Assembly: GCF_011386835.1 (NCBI RefSeq)
Contig: NC_088796.1
Span: forward strand, 88,519,468-88,583,467
DNA: 64,000 nt
Direction of reading: 5' to 3'
From: Chrysemys picta bellii
Lineage: Eukaryota > Chordata > Testudines > Emydidae
The position numbers and the translations under genes are program-made. The notes beneath the pieces were generated by a model, which saw only the letters and a list, made by a program, of their open reading frames with translations, did not search any database and was not told the origin of the DNA. Below, in pieces: positions 46,574 through 59,720 of this stretch (the first letter of the stretch is position 1; every line of letters starts with the position of its first letter).

Positions 46574-46611
46574 TGTGTGTGTGTGTGAGTGTGTGTGAGT
46601 GTGTGTGGTGG
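46574..46611. repeat. GT-rich microsatellite
   Basis: An interrupted (GT)n run with GAGT breaks. A shorter pure GT run lies at about 45157-45172. Confidence 0.8.
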
Positions 46612-47737
46612 GGTAGGAGGAAGATCACAAGAGGGTTGTGTCCTTTTCCCAGTTGTCATGGTGAAGAGGGATCTTTGGTGCAAGGGAACCCAGATTTCTG
46701 GGTGATACGTCCATTGTACATGCACAGTGAATGACTCACCAACATCATCCCCCAATATCCAGGTGAGCTGGAGTCAAGTACTACACCCTAGGGCAGGATC
46801 AGGCGATATATGTATAAATTACATTATCCATACTAGTGGAGGGTTTATAAGTGGGCTATGGTTAGACTTTTGTGGCTGTAGCATTTGGCTGGGCTGCACA
46901 TCTCCCATGGGCTCCACACCACAAATGCACTTAGGGCTAAGGACTGGTCCCTAAGCCTTGTCAGTCTGATCTCAGAATCTGTCCCAGGATTTTATGAATT
47001 TTTTAGAAAGAAACCCCTTCTTTCATCAAGTGTGAAACCAGTTTTCTTTTTTGTAAGGTTACATGTAAGAATAAGCCCACAAAGGCTGCCTCCATGCATG
47101 TGCTAAGACCTGTGCATGCACTTGCAATTGCCTGATGCCTGGCAGGAGTCACTTGTATGCATCCTGTTGATAATGTGCATGCAGGTTTTAGAATGTTTGG
47201 AGTGTGCACATAAAAGTGTACACCTACCAAGAGTGGATGCACCAATGTATACGTGCAATTTTGTGAACACACAAAGAGGGCTTGGGTCAGGCCCTCTGGA
47301 AAATATACACCTTAACATTGAGATTAATCAAGCAAATGTTTTCATCTGCTGCAAAGGAGGAGTTTAGAAGTTTTTATATAAAATATGGAAAACTGGTTTT
47401 TAATCATCCCATGCTAAATCTTGTGGGCTACTGTGTGCGTAACTGAGCCAGGGACAAGATTTATCACAATGGGGAACTAAGTAGATGGATTTTTCTTCTG
47501 ACAAACTTATTGCTACTTTGTTTCTCCTTGACATCTTGGCAGCTATTTTAGTTTGTCTTTCTGCCTGTGAGTCAGACACCACTGTATCCAAGTACTGATG
47601 GGCTCAACCCAGAACCCTGGATATGAACATGCCCAGTGAACCTGAATCAGAACTTTGAAGCTCAGGTTTATTTCTGTATTGGTGATATAGAGAAGATTAA
47701 TTACAACAACAACAACAATCAGAGCATTTTTGAAACT
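46612..47737. other. Unassigned DNA
   Basis: No gene or named repeat recognised; only short random frames. An (AAC)n-like stretch lies at about 47703-47718. Confidence 0.35.
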
Positions 47738-48024
47738 GGATGTCTACACAGCAACTAGACACCCATGGCTGGACTGTGCTAGCCAACTTGGGCTCACGGG
47801 GCTCCGGCTGCAGGGACAGTTTCATTGCTGTGTAGACTTCTGAGCTCAGGCTGGAGCCCGAGATCTGGAACTTTTCCACCTTGCAAAGTTCTAGGGCCTG
47901 GGCTCCAGGCCCAGCCTGGAAGTCTACACAGCAATCAAACAGCCCCACAGCCCAACCCCCATGAGCCTGAGTTGGCTGGCATGGGCCACCCACAGGTGTC
48001 TAATTGCTGTGTAGATTTACCCTA
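47738..48024. mobile_element. GC-rich palindromic miniature element
   Basis: The left arm (gatgtctacacagcaactagacaccc, given in part: tctacacagcaac, gcccatg-like block, cgggctc-like block) is mirrored by the right arm ending ggtgtctaattgctgtgtaga. The centre is near 47890 (cagcctggagcc type words on both sides). The whole piece can fold into one long hairpin. It has no ORF of its own. It resembles the palindromic DNA miniature elements common in reptile genomes. Confidence 0.7.
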
Positions 48025-50563
48025 AGAATTATGTTGGGGGTCAATATCATAATTCTCTAGCAATGATTTGGTACAGAATCTGCTCAGTGTATGAGTCAAA
48101 AGATATTTTTATGTAACTGGCAGTCCTGCAAACTCAGCTCCAGGGCTAGAAATCATGCTGTATTCTTTCTGCCTCTAGCATCACTGCCAGTCATAAAAAT
48201 TCAGGATTTGGAAATTACAGGAGAATTCTGCAGCTGATAGGTGATGCAGAATGGAATCCAACTCACTCTCCCATCGTTGTAATGCAACAATGACGGAGTA
48301 AAATTGTATGTGCGTATGAACAGAACAACAGATATGACAAGGATACACAGAGTTCATGCACAAGAAAGTGCTATTGTTAAAGTTGCTTTTCTGTTTATGA
48401 CAATATTTAGGGCTCAGAAGATCTGGCACAAAACATTTTGCACAAGTCTATTTAGTGTATATTGCTCATCCATTTCTAGCCAAAAGAATCTGGCCTCTTC
48501 TTGGGGAAAAGGGTAACAAACCTGATAAAGGCACAGAATTGAAGGCATGGGGGCTTGAGTAGTGTCTCCAACTCATTCGTTTGTGGAGGATAGGTCGCGC
48601 TAGGGAACTGTATGGGAATCCATCCCTTCCCCAAATCTTTTTGTAGACAGTTGCCAAAAAATCAACAACTCACATATGTGCCAGATGTGTACAGCTGTAT
48701 GTGTGCCATTGTCAACTTTGTCACAGAGCATTGCAGAGTTACTTATATTCAGCTGGGCTTGTGAATAGAGATGGGTAATCTTGGCTGGATAGAGAGTCTT
48801 GAGGAGGGTGTTGGTAGGAGGCAGACAGGTCAGTTCTATCTGTGAGTTCAATGCAAACAGTTTCCCATTTGTCAGCATGGAACTATGATTTGCTATATGT
48901 CAAGCCCCATTTACAAAAACAAACCTAAATCCCTTTGTTTTTAATTGCTGCTGCCTGTGTTAGCTTCCCTATTGCACACAACACAATTCTGTATCATCAG
49001 CAAATTGGATTGCTTTGAATATGCTATTTCTAGTTTTAATGATGACTTTGTAGTCTGATGTGGAGAATATGTTCAGCGTGGTCCTATGCCACAGAGGATC
49101 ATAAAACAGATTTTCTTGAAAATCAATATGAATACTCTCGTAGGCTTGACTATATTACCACATTTCCAGTCTCAAACCCATCAGGAAGATTAATCAGGCA
49201 GGAGGCTGGACCTTTAGGGAGAAGACACTCTAGTTGTGTATCCCTGGGATTCAGGGTTAGGATTCACCCCATCAGTGATGTGAGTGAACATAACTAGCCT
49301 TCATGCTGTCTGCAGGATATTCAGTATTACTCTACCTTAGCCTTGGCTGTACTAATTCGCACCTGCTATCTGTTGTGGACTGGGATGTAGACAGTCTTGC
49401 CTAGTAGTCAGAGCAGGAGTCAGGTCTAGTGGGCAGAGCAGACATCCAGGTTGGGGAATGAAGCCAACGATCAGCACCAGAGTCAACTGCCAATTACCAG
49501 AGCCATGGGCAAGCTAGAGTCAGAGTCAGGAATCAAAGCTGAAAGAAGAACTCTACTTTCTTAAGATGCCTCACTGAACTCTGGGCCAGTCCTGTCTCTT
49601 TTCCTGTACTCTTGTTGGTTGGAATTGACATGAGATTACAACCTAGAGAAAGTTTGATAGGATTGCTTATGGCAAAGAGCTGATTAATAAAAGGCTGCTA
49701 GATTACTTGCAAGGATATGTTCCATTAATTTAGGAGAATATATTCAAGTGCTTGCCTGAGACAGAAAGAAAAATCTCTGTGATGGAGTCTTTTTGGGTAT
49801 GCCTGACATGTTGATTAAAAAAAAGTAATTAAAAGTTCATAAAAGCCTCAAGAGGAAACCTAAGAATAAGTGACGGAGGCAATAAACTTCAGTTTAATAT
49901 TAGGACTCTGGCTCTTCCAAATGGTGACTGAATGTCTTTTCACTGGAGATGACTGGGATTATTGTATTTTCTCTGCTCTTCAATCTCTGCAACCCCAAAC
50001 TACTGTCACTCACCCTCTTGTCAATGGGAGTGAGAAATACAGGGCTTTTCCTATCCTCAGTTGTGACCACTTCCTCAGAATTTTAACAAAGATTATGGTG
50101 GTGACTAGTGAGGCTGACTCTATAGCTATGACTTGATCCTCTCCTGCCTTTCCACAGCAGCTCACAAAGTTAAAGAACACACAGCAGCATAGTGAAATAA
50201 CGGAGATGTGCCTCTCCCATAGAATCCAATTTCCCCTAAACTTTCTATACACACACAAAAGGTTCATCTCTGGCACAGTGAGCATACACGAGAAATTTCA
50301 GATTTATTGGCTGAGACCAGAATTACATTTGTCAAAAATGGAGCTTATAAAGAATAGTTAGAATCATTGCCTTAACTATGGAGAGGCTAATGTCTCTCCA
50401 TAACAGACCGATCACTAGCTTTTCGTGCCAAAATTCCATCAAGGTTTGAATAAAAGAGGAACAGATCTGTTTAAGAGATACATTTTCTGTGTTCCAAAAC
50501 CAAGTAAAACAATGAGGCCCTTTTAAATTAATGTGTGCTCCAGGAACAAATCAGCTAAAAGAA

Positions 50564-50565
<2 letters not shown>
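48025..50565. other. Unassigned DNA
   Basis: No gene is supported. Frames are under 95 codons and without domains. Confidence 0.35.

Positions 50566-50614
<49 letters not shown>
50566..50614. repeat. (GT)n microsatellite
   Basis: A pure run of 49 bases of alternating G and T, likely polymorphic and able to adopt Z-DNA. Confidence 0.95.
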
Positions 50615-50615
<1 letters not shown>

Positions 50616-53144
50616 CAAGGCAATAAAGATTTCCAGTATATTTTGCTTTGGAGGACCATTGAAGGGCAAACTCCTCCCTTGTGCTTTTAACTATCCCTTT
50701 GGGTAACATTTGTTACTTTGTAAATACAAGTTTTTCACCTGATGTTGAACAGCTGACATGTCTCTTGCTTTTGTCCTTCTGTAAATGCTAGTCTAAAGAG
50801 ATAGGGAGAACTATGGTATGTATAACTCTTCACTGTCCACAATTAATGCAATAAGTTCTACACTGGTATTTGTTTTGCTCTGCCAGTTTCTGACTTACTC
50901 TCTATTAAAAACCTACAGTAAACAGCTGTTTAACATTTATGAGTTTATGCTTCTGCTTCACTGAATAACATTAAATCTGTGCAAAATTATTTTTTGGAGT
51001 GGGAAGCAATCTTTCACTAAATGCATAGGGTCAGACCCTCAGCTGGATAAATTGTCATAACCCCATTTTGCCTTGTAAATATCTTGAGGTACTCTCTATG
51101 CAATGCTTTGGATGGTCTGTTTACTCTGACATTTCACTTCATTCCATCCCAGTATTCTAATTTCCTTCTTCATTGGTTTTTGGTTCTGATAGTCATGAAC
51201 GTTTTTTCTACCCTTCAGCTTTCACAAAGTCCTTGTTTGTCATTCTGTTTTAGCATTTCTGTTTTAGTCCCAGTGTGTATTGCTTCCTGTTTCTTTGCAA
51301 ACTTTATATAAAACCATTAATTTGTTAGCCAATTCTGACCATTTTGTGGGGGGATCCGTATGATTCTGGATATTATTTTGGAATAATATTTATTCTGCAC
51401 ATTCAGCATAGTTTTTTAAACATCTTGGATTTCCCTGTAAGTACGGCATCTCTCATTGTTACAGAATATGCTAGCTATATATAGTCAGTCATCAGTTTCT
51501 TTCAGGTAGCCTTCATGAACTTGTACATTTTTGTTTGACATCAAGTAGCTCAGTTTCAAGGTCATGCCACAAACATTTATATTATGATCACATTATCCTT
51601 GCTTATTTATCATCCATTTTATATTATCCTGGCATATTTACCATTAAAAACTAGGTGTTCCTGTCCTGGGTGGGTATCTGGAATCAGTCTGATCTGCTGG
51701 GCATTGATTCTTCCTGCCTTTTGTCAGAATGATAGATGCAGAAATTATTGGGTGAGGGTCTTTTCCTTGTATTATGCAGGAGATCAGGTCAGATGATCAT
51801 AATGGTACCTTCTGGCCTTAACCTCTATGAATGGTACAATTTTACACCCATTTTGCACAGACGTAGATGGCCTCACAGTCTGAAGTGGAGAAATAGGACC
51901 ACTGTGAGTTTTGTGGGAGGATATTTGGACCTGATTTGACCTGCTCACAGCATTTGTCAGCAGTGGTTGTGCCCCCAGGGGTGCCAACACCATTCTTTCT
52001 CTTTCTTTACATTACCTACTAATTTATAAATAGATACATTTAAAAAAATATAAGGAAGTGGATCTTTGAGATCTGTAGAATTAGAAGAATGGCTATTGAC
52101 TTCAATGGGAGCAAAGTTAGATCTGCTTTTGAAACCCCCACCTTAAAATGATGTTTGCAAGTATTTGCATGATTGGACAGTGCTAGTTTATATGTATGCT
52201 GCCAAACCAATCAGAAGACATTGACCCCAATTCTCTGCTGCCATAAATGGATGCCGCTGCATTAATTGCAGTGGGGTTTCAACTAGTTACATGAGCAGAG
52301 AATTTGGCCAATATTCTCAAAATTCAGAGTAGCAAGATTTGGAAGTTATTTAAAAAGTATATCTGTGTCCTCTAGAAGATACTCGGCAAAGCTAAATGCA
52401 AAGTCCTCATGAATAGTAAGAGACAGAGAGAAAACAAACAAACAAAAAGTCCTCAGAGCAGAGTATATGTTTGCTTCCTTAAACCAGAACTACATGATAC
52501 AAAGCAGCTTCAGCTTGTAGCGTTTTGTGCTGGTTTAACTGTAGACAGCTCTGTACTGCTTGAGTTTTGCTTCCTTTTACCCTTGAAGTATCTTTGGCAG
52601 GGAGCTGGTTATTCTTTGCTAGTCATTTTCTACTAGTGAAAATTAGAGCAGAAAATTTTAAAACTGCAGAATGAAAACCTGGCTCTATTGAAATGGTAAA
52701 ACTCCCATAAACGTCAATGGGCCTAGGAAACCTGACACTATGGGTGAATTACCATTTTTAGGGCTAGATTTTTGCATGCACCTTCACAGAGCGATGAGAA
52801 CTCCAGCCCTTCCCCTCTCCTTTGTGGAGACTACCTCGACCTTGCCTTTAAGGGTGAGATCGTCACCTCTGCTCTTGCCCCTTTACTGTGAACAACATAA
52901 AAGGACCCAAAGAACCTTGTATCCAGCCAGAGGAAAATTCTTTTGGTGTTGGCACCGTAAGGCTGCCTCCCAAGGTCCTCCTCACAAGCCCATGAGTATG
53001 GAGTGTGTGGGATATGGAAAGGGTGTGCAGGGGCAGGGCTAAGCATGCAGAGCTATGGAGATTTTGGGCAGTGGTCTACACTTACAATTTAGCTATAAGA
53101 AAAATTCACACCATGAAGGCTGTAGTTAAGATGACCTAACCTTT
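50615..53144. other. Mostly unassigned DNA
   Basis: A CR1 3' end at 51770-51835 is listed. Near 52085-52130 and 52685-52735 are short words of the dispersed caatgggag family. No gene is supported. Confidence 0.35.
51770..51835 (+). repeat. CR1 3'-end fragment
   Basis: tcagatgatcataatggtacc, ttctggccttaacctctatg is the plus-strand form of the CR1 3' end seen inverted at 39168. Confidence 0.65.
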
Positions 53145-53575
53145 GGTCAGAGGCGGATTAAGATTTATTGGGGCCCTGGGCACAAAGAACATTTGGGTCA
53201 CTTTGGGGGCCTGGGGTGCTGGAACCCGGGGTGGAGAATTAGGGGGGCCTGGCCCTGCTACTGGCACACGGTGTGTGTGTAAGGGGTGATGTGGGCCTTA
53301 GACTTGCTCGCCACTGGGCCCCACTCCTTGCTCCTCCTCTTTCCCGCTGAGGGCCCGCCCCTTAGCCAGACCAGAAGCCAGAGCCAGGCATTGGTAAGAG
53401 CCTCCCAGGGGGCACAGGCTGCTGTGGTGAGCCCCAGACCTTCCACCTGCCCTACATGGTGTGTCTCTGGGGACAGGGACTCAGGCCAGGGGCTACTCTC
53501 AGGCCCCCTGGCCTCCTGCCCAGGGCAGGTGGAGGGTCTGGTGCTCCCCAGAGCAGATTATCTCCGTTGTCTGAG
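53145..53575. repeat. GC-rich repeat-like segment
   Basis: The segment is sharply more GC-rich than its AT-rich flanks, beginning cagaggcggattaagattt and continuing with many ggggcc words. Frames on both strands (102 codons at 53286) are composition artefacts. It looks like a dispersed repeat; the class is unknown. Confidence 0.45.
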
Positions 53576-54034
53576 ATCTGTAATCATTATTTAAATCTAT
53601 CTCTTCTGTTTCTACTGTATCCAGACCTGCAGGTTGCATAATGTCTATCTAGAAGACTGGAGTCAGCAAAACTGATTATCATGTGATGTTTACATACTCT
53701 TCTTATCTCCTCACTTATTATTTTACTTCCTTATCTTGGATGTGAATGGCACACATTATGTATTTGACCTCTCTACTGGCTCCTCATGTTCTCTTTAGCT
53801 GATAACTGCAGCTTAATTTCTAAATTTTGCTTAGTATAGGAGGAGACTTTTCCAGTTCATGTTGTCTTGCTCAGTCCTAGGTTATATTCTGGGCAGAATC
53901 CCATACTCCCCAGGAAAGTACATGTTTGTAATTATAACAAACATATGTTTCCTGTAAAGAAGATGGTCCTATCTTTGTGTTCCTATTCCCTCTGTACATA
54001 GAATTCCCATTTACGTTCAGGCAAATTATTTATA

Positions 54035-54420
54035 GGATCATATAATTTAGAGATAGAAAAGATCTATTTGAGTATCCTGTTTTATCTCGTTTCCAGTGTT
54101 GTATTGTTCCCTATGATATATTTTCTGAAGTACTTCCACTTCATAGAGTATACCTCAGTCTAACGCATTTCACTGTCTGGAAGCTTTTTCTGATATTTAG
54201 CCTAATTTTTCACTTTTGTAAGTTTCATCTCATTACTCTGCCATCCATCACACAAACTAATTCCTCTGCATTACTGGTGTTTACACTCATCAAATATTTA
54301 TAGATTGCTATGTCCCTGTCATCTCTTAGCCAAGCGATTCATATTTAACTCTTTCAAACTTCCCTTCTAAGTCAACCCTTTCATCCTGACCTTTTGTTTT
54401 GGTCTTTTCTGAGCTCTCAC
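54035..54420 (-). repeat. Old CR1 3'-region fragment
   Basis: aggatcatataatttagagatag near 54035 and the following stretch (gtccctgtcatctcttagcc near 54313) match the reverse of an old CR1 3' end. No frame survives. Confidence 0.5.
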
Positions 54421-54574
54421 CAATTAGTGAATAACATCCTGGCATATGGAAAGACTGCTGCATTGGAAAACAGAGACCAGAACTTCATCTGATGCAAAAT
54501 GGTACAAAAAACAACTGCACTGATGGAGCTATGATGAACAGAAGCTGCAAATGTGGACCTATGTTTTGAATATT

Positions 54575-56460
54575 CTGAAAAACATAGGCCACAGGATTTC
54601 CCTGATTGAATGCCTGTTTGAACTACAGCATATCTTTTAGAAAACCATCCAGTCTTGATTGAGTAATTTCTAGTGATGGAGACTCCCTCCTTGGTAAATG
54701 GTTCCAATAGTTAATTACCTCACTGTTAAAAATTTGAATCTTATTTCAGTTCTGAATTTGTATAGCTTCAACTTCCAGCAACTGGATCCTGTTATATTTT
54801 TGTCTGCTAGACTGATAGCCCTCTATTATCAACTTTCTGTTCCATATGTAGGTATTATAGACTGTGATCTTAACCTTCTTTGATAAGTTAAATAGCTTGA
54901 GCTCTTTGAGTCTTTCACTGTAAGGTATGTTTTCTAATGCTTTAAACCAGGGGTCGGCAACCTTTCAGAAGTGGTGGGCCGAGTCTTCATTTAATCACTC
55001 TAATTGAAGGTTTCGCGTCCAGTAATACATTTTAACGTTTTTAGAAGGTCTCTTTCTATAAGTCTATAATATATAAGTAAACTATTGTTGTATGTAAAGT
55101 AAATAAGGTTTTTAAAATGTTTAAGAAGCTTCATTTAAAATTAAATTAAAATGCAGAGCCCCCCGGACCAGTGGCCAGTACCCGGGCAATGTGAGTGCCA
55201 CTGAAAATCAGCTTGCGAGCCACCTTCGGCACATGTGCCATAGGTTGCCTATCCCTGCTTTAAACAGTCTTGTGGCTTTTCTCTGAACCCTCTCTAATCT
55301 CAGCCTTCTTAAACTGTGGACACCAGTACGGGACATAGTATTGCAACAGTGGTTGCACCAGTCCCAAATACTGAGGTAATATAACTGCTATACTCCTGCT
55401 TGATATTCCTCTGTTTATGCATCTAAGGCTAGTACTAAACAGTACTAGTCCGCTTGCCTCAGTGTCACACTGAAAACTCATGTTAAGCTGATTATGCACC
55501 ACAACTCCCAAATCTTTTTCGGAGCCACTGCTTCCCTCCTGTAAGTATGACCTACCTTCTTTGTTCTTAGATGTATAACTTTACGTTTGGTCATTTTGAA
55601 GCACATATTGTTTGCTTGCCTCCAGTTTACCAAGCAAGTCAGATGGCTCTGTATCACTGACTTCCCTCTTCATTATTGACCACTCCCCCAGACTTTGTGT
55701 CATCAGCAAACTTGATTAGTAATTATTTCATGCATTCTTCTGGTCATTGATACAAACGTTAAACAGGGTAGGGCCAAGACCTGATCCCTTCAGGACCCCG
55801 CTAGAAACATGAGATCTCAATAACTAGTCCCCATTTATATTTTGAGACCTATCCGGTAGCCAGTTTTTAATCCATTTAATGTGTTCCATATTGATTTTGT
55901 ATCATTATAATGTCTTAATTAAAATGTTGTGCAGTGCAAAGTCTAAATGCCTTCCAAAAGTCTATTTCATCAACCATATTACCTTTATCAACCATACTTG
56001 TAATCTTATAAAAAGATCAAGTTAGTTTTACAAGATCTATTTTTCATAAACCCATGACAATTGGCATTAATTATATTTTACCCTCCTTTAATTTTTTATT
56101 AATCAAATCCCATATTAGCCTATTCCAATATTTTGCCCAGGATTGATGTCAGTCTGACAAGACTATAATTACCCAGGTCATGCCATTTACCCTTTTTTTA
56201 AATATTGTCACAACATTAGCTTTCTTCCAGTCTTCTGAAACTTCCCCTGTGTTTCAAGACTTATTGAAAATCAACATTAACTGTCTAGGGAGCTTCTCTG
56301 CCAGCTCTTTTAAAACTTTCTGCTGCAAGTTATCTGGACCTGCTGACTTAAAAATGTTTAGCTTTAGTAGCTGAGTATGCTCCTGAATCCCCGTTGGAAA
56401 GGGAAGTATTTCATTATCATCATTTGATATGAATACCTTATCTGCCTTTTCCCCCAAATA
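54575..56460 (-). pseudogene. CR1 LINE fragment, interrupted by hAT-like element
   Basis: The minus strand keeps broken pieces of CR1 ORF2. At 56457-56254 is KSAGPDNLQQKVLKELAEKL, which precedes the RT core. Decayed RT follows at 56200-55700, and at 55511-55260 is LGLVQPLLQYYVPYWCPQFKK, the C-terminal region. The hAT-like element at 54948-55257 sits inside it. It is the same subfamily as 39165-40580 but longer upstream. There are many stops; inactive. Confidence 0.8.
54948..55257. mobile_element. hAT-like miniature element nested in CR1
   Basis: The ends CAGGGGTCGGCAACC and GGTTGCCTATCCCTG are inverted repeats. They are flanked by exact 8-bp duplications ctttaaac (54940-54947, 55258-55265). 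At 310 bp with no transposase, it is non-autonomous. It differs in sequence from the 1529 and 20298 families. Confidence 0.92.
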
Positions 56461-56525
56461 CAGAACACAAATATTTATTTAGTTATTTATTATAATAATT
56501 TATAATATTTATTTATTTATTTCCA
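56461..56525. repeat. ATTT-rich simple repeat
   Basis: A run of tattta and ttattta words about 60 bases long. Similar AT-rich runs follow at 56730. Confidence 0.7.
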
Positions 56526-58807
56526 ACTGGTAGTGGACCAACCCCATTGTTAGGATTTCTTTTGTTCCGAATATAGTTGAAAAACCCTTCTTCTTATTGT
56601 TTTTAACTCTATTGGCCATAGAGTTCTCCTTGCATCCTTTTGTTTCCCTTATCAATTTTCTACAATTCCTACCTTCTAATTTATATTAATTGCGATCAAC
56701 TTCCCCTTTCTTCCATTTGTTATATATATATTTTTATTTATTGTAGAATTTACTTTGCACAGAAGACGCAAAAGAAATATATCTGGATATAGTTGTTTGG
56801 TTGAATTTTCTTGCTCTTCTTAATAGGGTTCCCCTTTCCCTGTGAATTTCATGGAAATCATCCTCTAGGAAGGATTCTTACAAGGTGTAATAAAATAGAA
56901 TAAACTTTTTAGACTCTTTCTCCACATCTTCATCCTTTATCTTTTTATTTTTTAAGTTTTCTTCCCCTTCCAGACATATTTTAGACCTCAGATGGCAACT
57001 AGACCACTAACTAGGATCAGCTCCTTTTCCTTTTCTCTTGAGGTTCATTATTTCCTCCAAATGAAAAAGTTCTGGTCAGCATGACTATCAATAAGGAGAC
57101 AGAACCAGCAGGGAGCTCCAGTTGTGCAGTAGGGATTATACTTTGGGAGACTTCGCATGCTGATTTCTGATATGATTAATCAGATGAAATGCACAGAGCT
57201 TTGTTGTGTGAAGAAATCTGTTTTGAAAGGAAGTCTGTTCTTGTTACTAATGACAGATAAGAAGGCAGGTTCCCCCCCTCCTTCCCCCCCCCCCCAGTTG
57301 CAGAGGTCTTGAGTTTTAAACAATTAGCTCACAAGGGAAAAATACATGTAAGTAATATTAAGGCTTAACTTAGACTGACACAAGCAGTGAAATTCAGAAT
57401 TGGAACTTCTGCTGATTTCAACCTTATCTCACGCTGGGCCTGGTTATTAGTAGCGCATGCAGGGCTTGGTCCAGCAAGTCTTAGTGCAGGGCACAGCAGG
57501 ACGTGCAAGGTTGTTGTGTTCCAGTACAAGTGCCGTCTATGGATTTCTGCAAACAAGGTTAAATGCATGTTTCTCCACAGTGTGATAGCAAATCTCAAGG
57601 TGCCTGTGTGCCCATCCTAATAGTATGAGACACCAGTTGGGATGGCGAGAATACATCCACTGAGAGGAGCTGTTATGCTAGTTGATGTATCTAGCACAGC
57701 ATCTGCAACTGTGTGTGGTTATTTCAGTGATGCACCTTAATGCCTTGCTGAATAGACAGATGTGGGGTGGGGTGGGGTGATAGCCAACACTACAAGCTGC
57801 TAGTGCATACTTCATTAACCTGGAATCAGCTCATCCTTGCATGGAAAGCAGCTCTGTGGAGTTTGAATAGAAGCAGTTTTTGTGAGTGAACAATAACTGC
57901 TTTTCTGAGTGAGGCAACCTAGCTCTTTGGGGTAATACTTTAGGTGAAGGTACTACAATATTTATAAATAGTTGATAAAGGGTCAATAGATGATTGATAG
58001 GTATTTCAATAAATAGTTAATTGATTGTTTTACATTGTCATAGAGTCAGTTCAATAGGTCAATAAGTGAGTTAAAAGCCATGGTTAAAAGCATATATAAT
58101 ACTTCCTACTGATGTGTTTATAACTCTCAGCAACACATATTATTCATGTCTGTAACATGATTATAACAGCTATTAATCATTTATTAAACTGTTGATAATA
58201 AACCATTCATAACTGGAACTTTAATATAAAGTGTGACCTATTTTTGTTTTCTACAAAGTATTATTTCCTTTGATTGGAGATAGTAAATGACAGAGCTGCA
58301 GTTCAATGGAGGACAGAAATGCGTTAAATTAAAGCAGTCATAGAGCTGACCACACAATAGCAATAAAAATTATTATTCAACTTAAAAAAAAGGACAACCT
58401 CTGGCTATGCAGTGCAGCCCACCAATGCCCAAATGTAGGTTGCAATTTGTGACAAAGATTCTCAAAATAAGGGACACGAAATATTATTCCCACAGGGGAG
58501 TTAAGATGCTGTGGGATTCCTCCCTTCAGGGTAATTACACTTTCTATAACCTCAGTTTCATGATTCTTTATTTGTGATGTTAGTTATTTTCAATAGTAAA
58601 AGTGAAGGAAACAAATTTTTTATGGAAATTCTGGAAGTTTGGGACTAAAATGAGGGACCTGACATGAAAAGATGGATGTTTCAGAGGCATGGCCCCCTTC
58701 CACAGACAGCACAGATTTCACTCAATTAGCCAGATACTGTCACATGAAAATCACTGTGTACACAGAAGTTTAAGCACTCAAATACTTCAGTATTGGGAGC
58801 CATTGAA
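56526..58807. other. Unassigned DNA
   Basis: No gene is supported. A C-rich low-complexity stretch lies at 57272-57296, and ggggt units lie near 57764. Confidence 0.35.
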
Positions 58808-59283
58808 GTAGAGATGAATGAATAATTGATTTTTTTTCCCGATGGCTGAACCACAAAAAATTGTTTGTTTCAACCGAAACTGAATTTTTTGTTTTTTTCT
58901 TGCCAAAATGAAAAATAATGAAAAAAAGATTTGTTTCAGACCAAAACCCACCCAAAATGGGGGAGAGGTGGGGAGAAAGAAACATTTTTTGGGGAGGGGG
59001 GAGTTACTTTATTCTTGGGTGTTTTCCACCTTTTTTGATTTTTTAAAAACTAAATATAGCTAAATTTCCAAACGTAACAGTTCAAAATGGAAAGTCAAAA
59101 CATTTCATTTTGAATTGGTTCAAATGAAGTTAACATTTTTTAAACCAAAATGCTTTCTTTTCAGCCAAAACTGTTTTTGTCTGAAAACAATTCAACCTGT
59201 ATTCGCGAATAGTTTCAATCATCCCAAAACTTCACTTTTCAGAATTTGCTATTCAACTCCCTCCCGATTTTGCCCAGCTCTAC
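58808..59283. repeat. A/T-rich element with weak terminal inverted repeats
   Basis: The left end tagagatgaatgaat and the right end (ttttgcccagctcta) are partly inverted repeats. The interior is A-rich on the left and T-rich in blocks, as in a long imperfect hairpin (tttggttcaaa-type words on both strands). The class is uncertain. No ORF. Confidence 0.4.
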
Positions 59284-59313
59284 ATATAAATACATAGATG
59301 GACGGTGAAATCC

Positions 59314-59363
59314 TGGCCCCATTGAAATTAATGGGAGTTTTGCCATTGGCTTCAATGGGGCCA
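59314..59363. repeat. Short hairpin of the caatgggg family
   Basis: TGGCCCCATTGAA (59314-59326) is the exact reverse complement of TTCAATGGGGCCA (59351-59363), and the inner bases partly continue the symmetry. Confidence 0.7.
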
Positions 59364-59584
59364 AGATTTCATTCATACAGTCTGAGTGTAATATTACCTC
59401 AAATTCCATAGGCACACAGCATGTCTAAAATACTAAGATCCTATATAGTGTGATTTATCTGTGTTTTACAAAGAAAGATAAAAGTCATTAGCCCAGATCC
59501 TCAGAGGTATTTGGGCTCTAACTTGTGCTGAAATCAATATGAGTTAGGTACCAAAGTATCTTTGAGGACCAGGCCCATTATCCT

Positions 59585-59720
59585 TACTTTTCAAAAAGAG
59601 GGAGGAAATTGAGGTACAAAGATGTGAAATAACCTACCCAAAGTCACACAGTAGGTCAGTGAGAGAGCTGGGAATGGCAGAATCCATGCCTTCTCATTCC
59701 CAGTCTTATGCCCTATCTTC
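59585..59720 (-). repeat. MIR-like SINE fragment
   Basis: gaaattgaggtacaaagatg, acccaaagtcacacagtag and aatccatgccttctcattcc read as the reverse complement of a MIR core. Confidence 0.55.

Noticed and set aside
54948..55257. Possible link of this hAT-like element with those at 1529 or 20298 as one family
   Set aside because: Only the generic CAGGGG..CCCTG hAT-type ends and 8-bp duplications are shared; the interiors differ.
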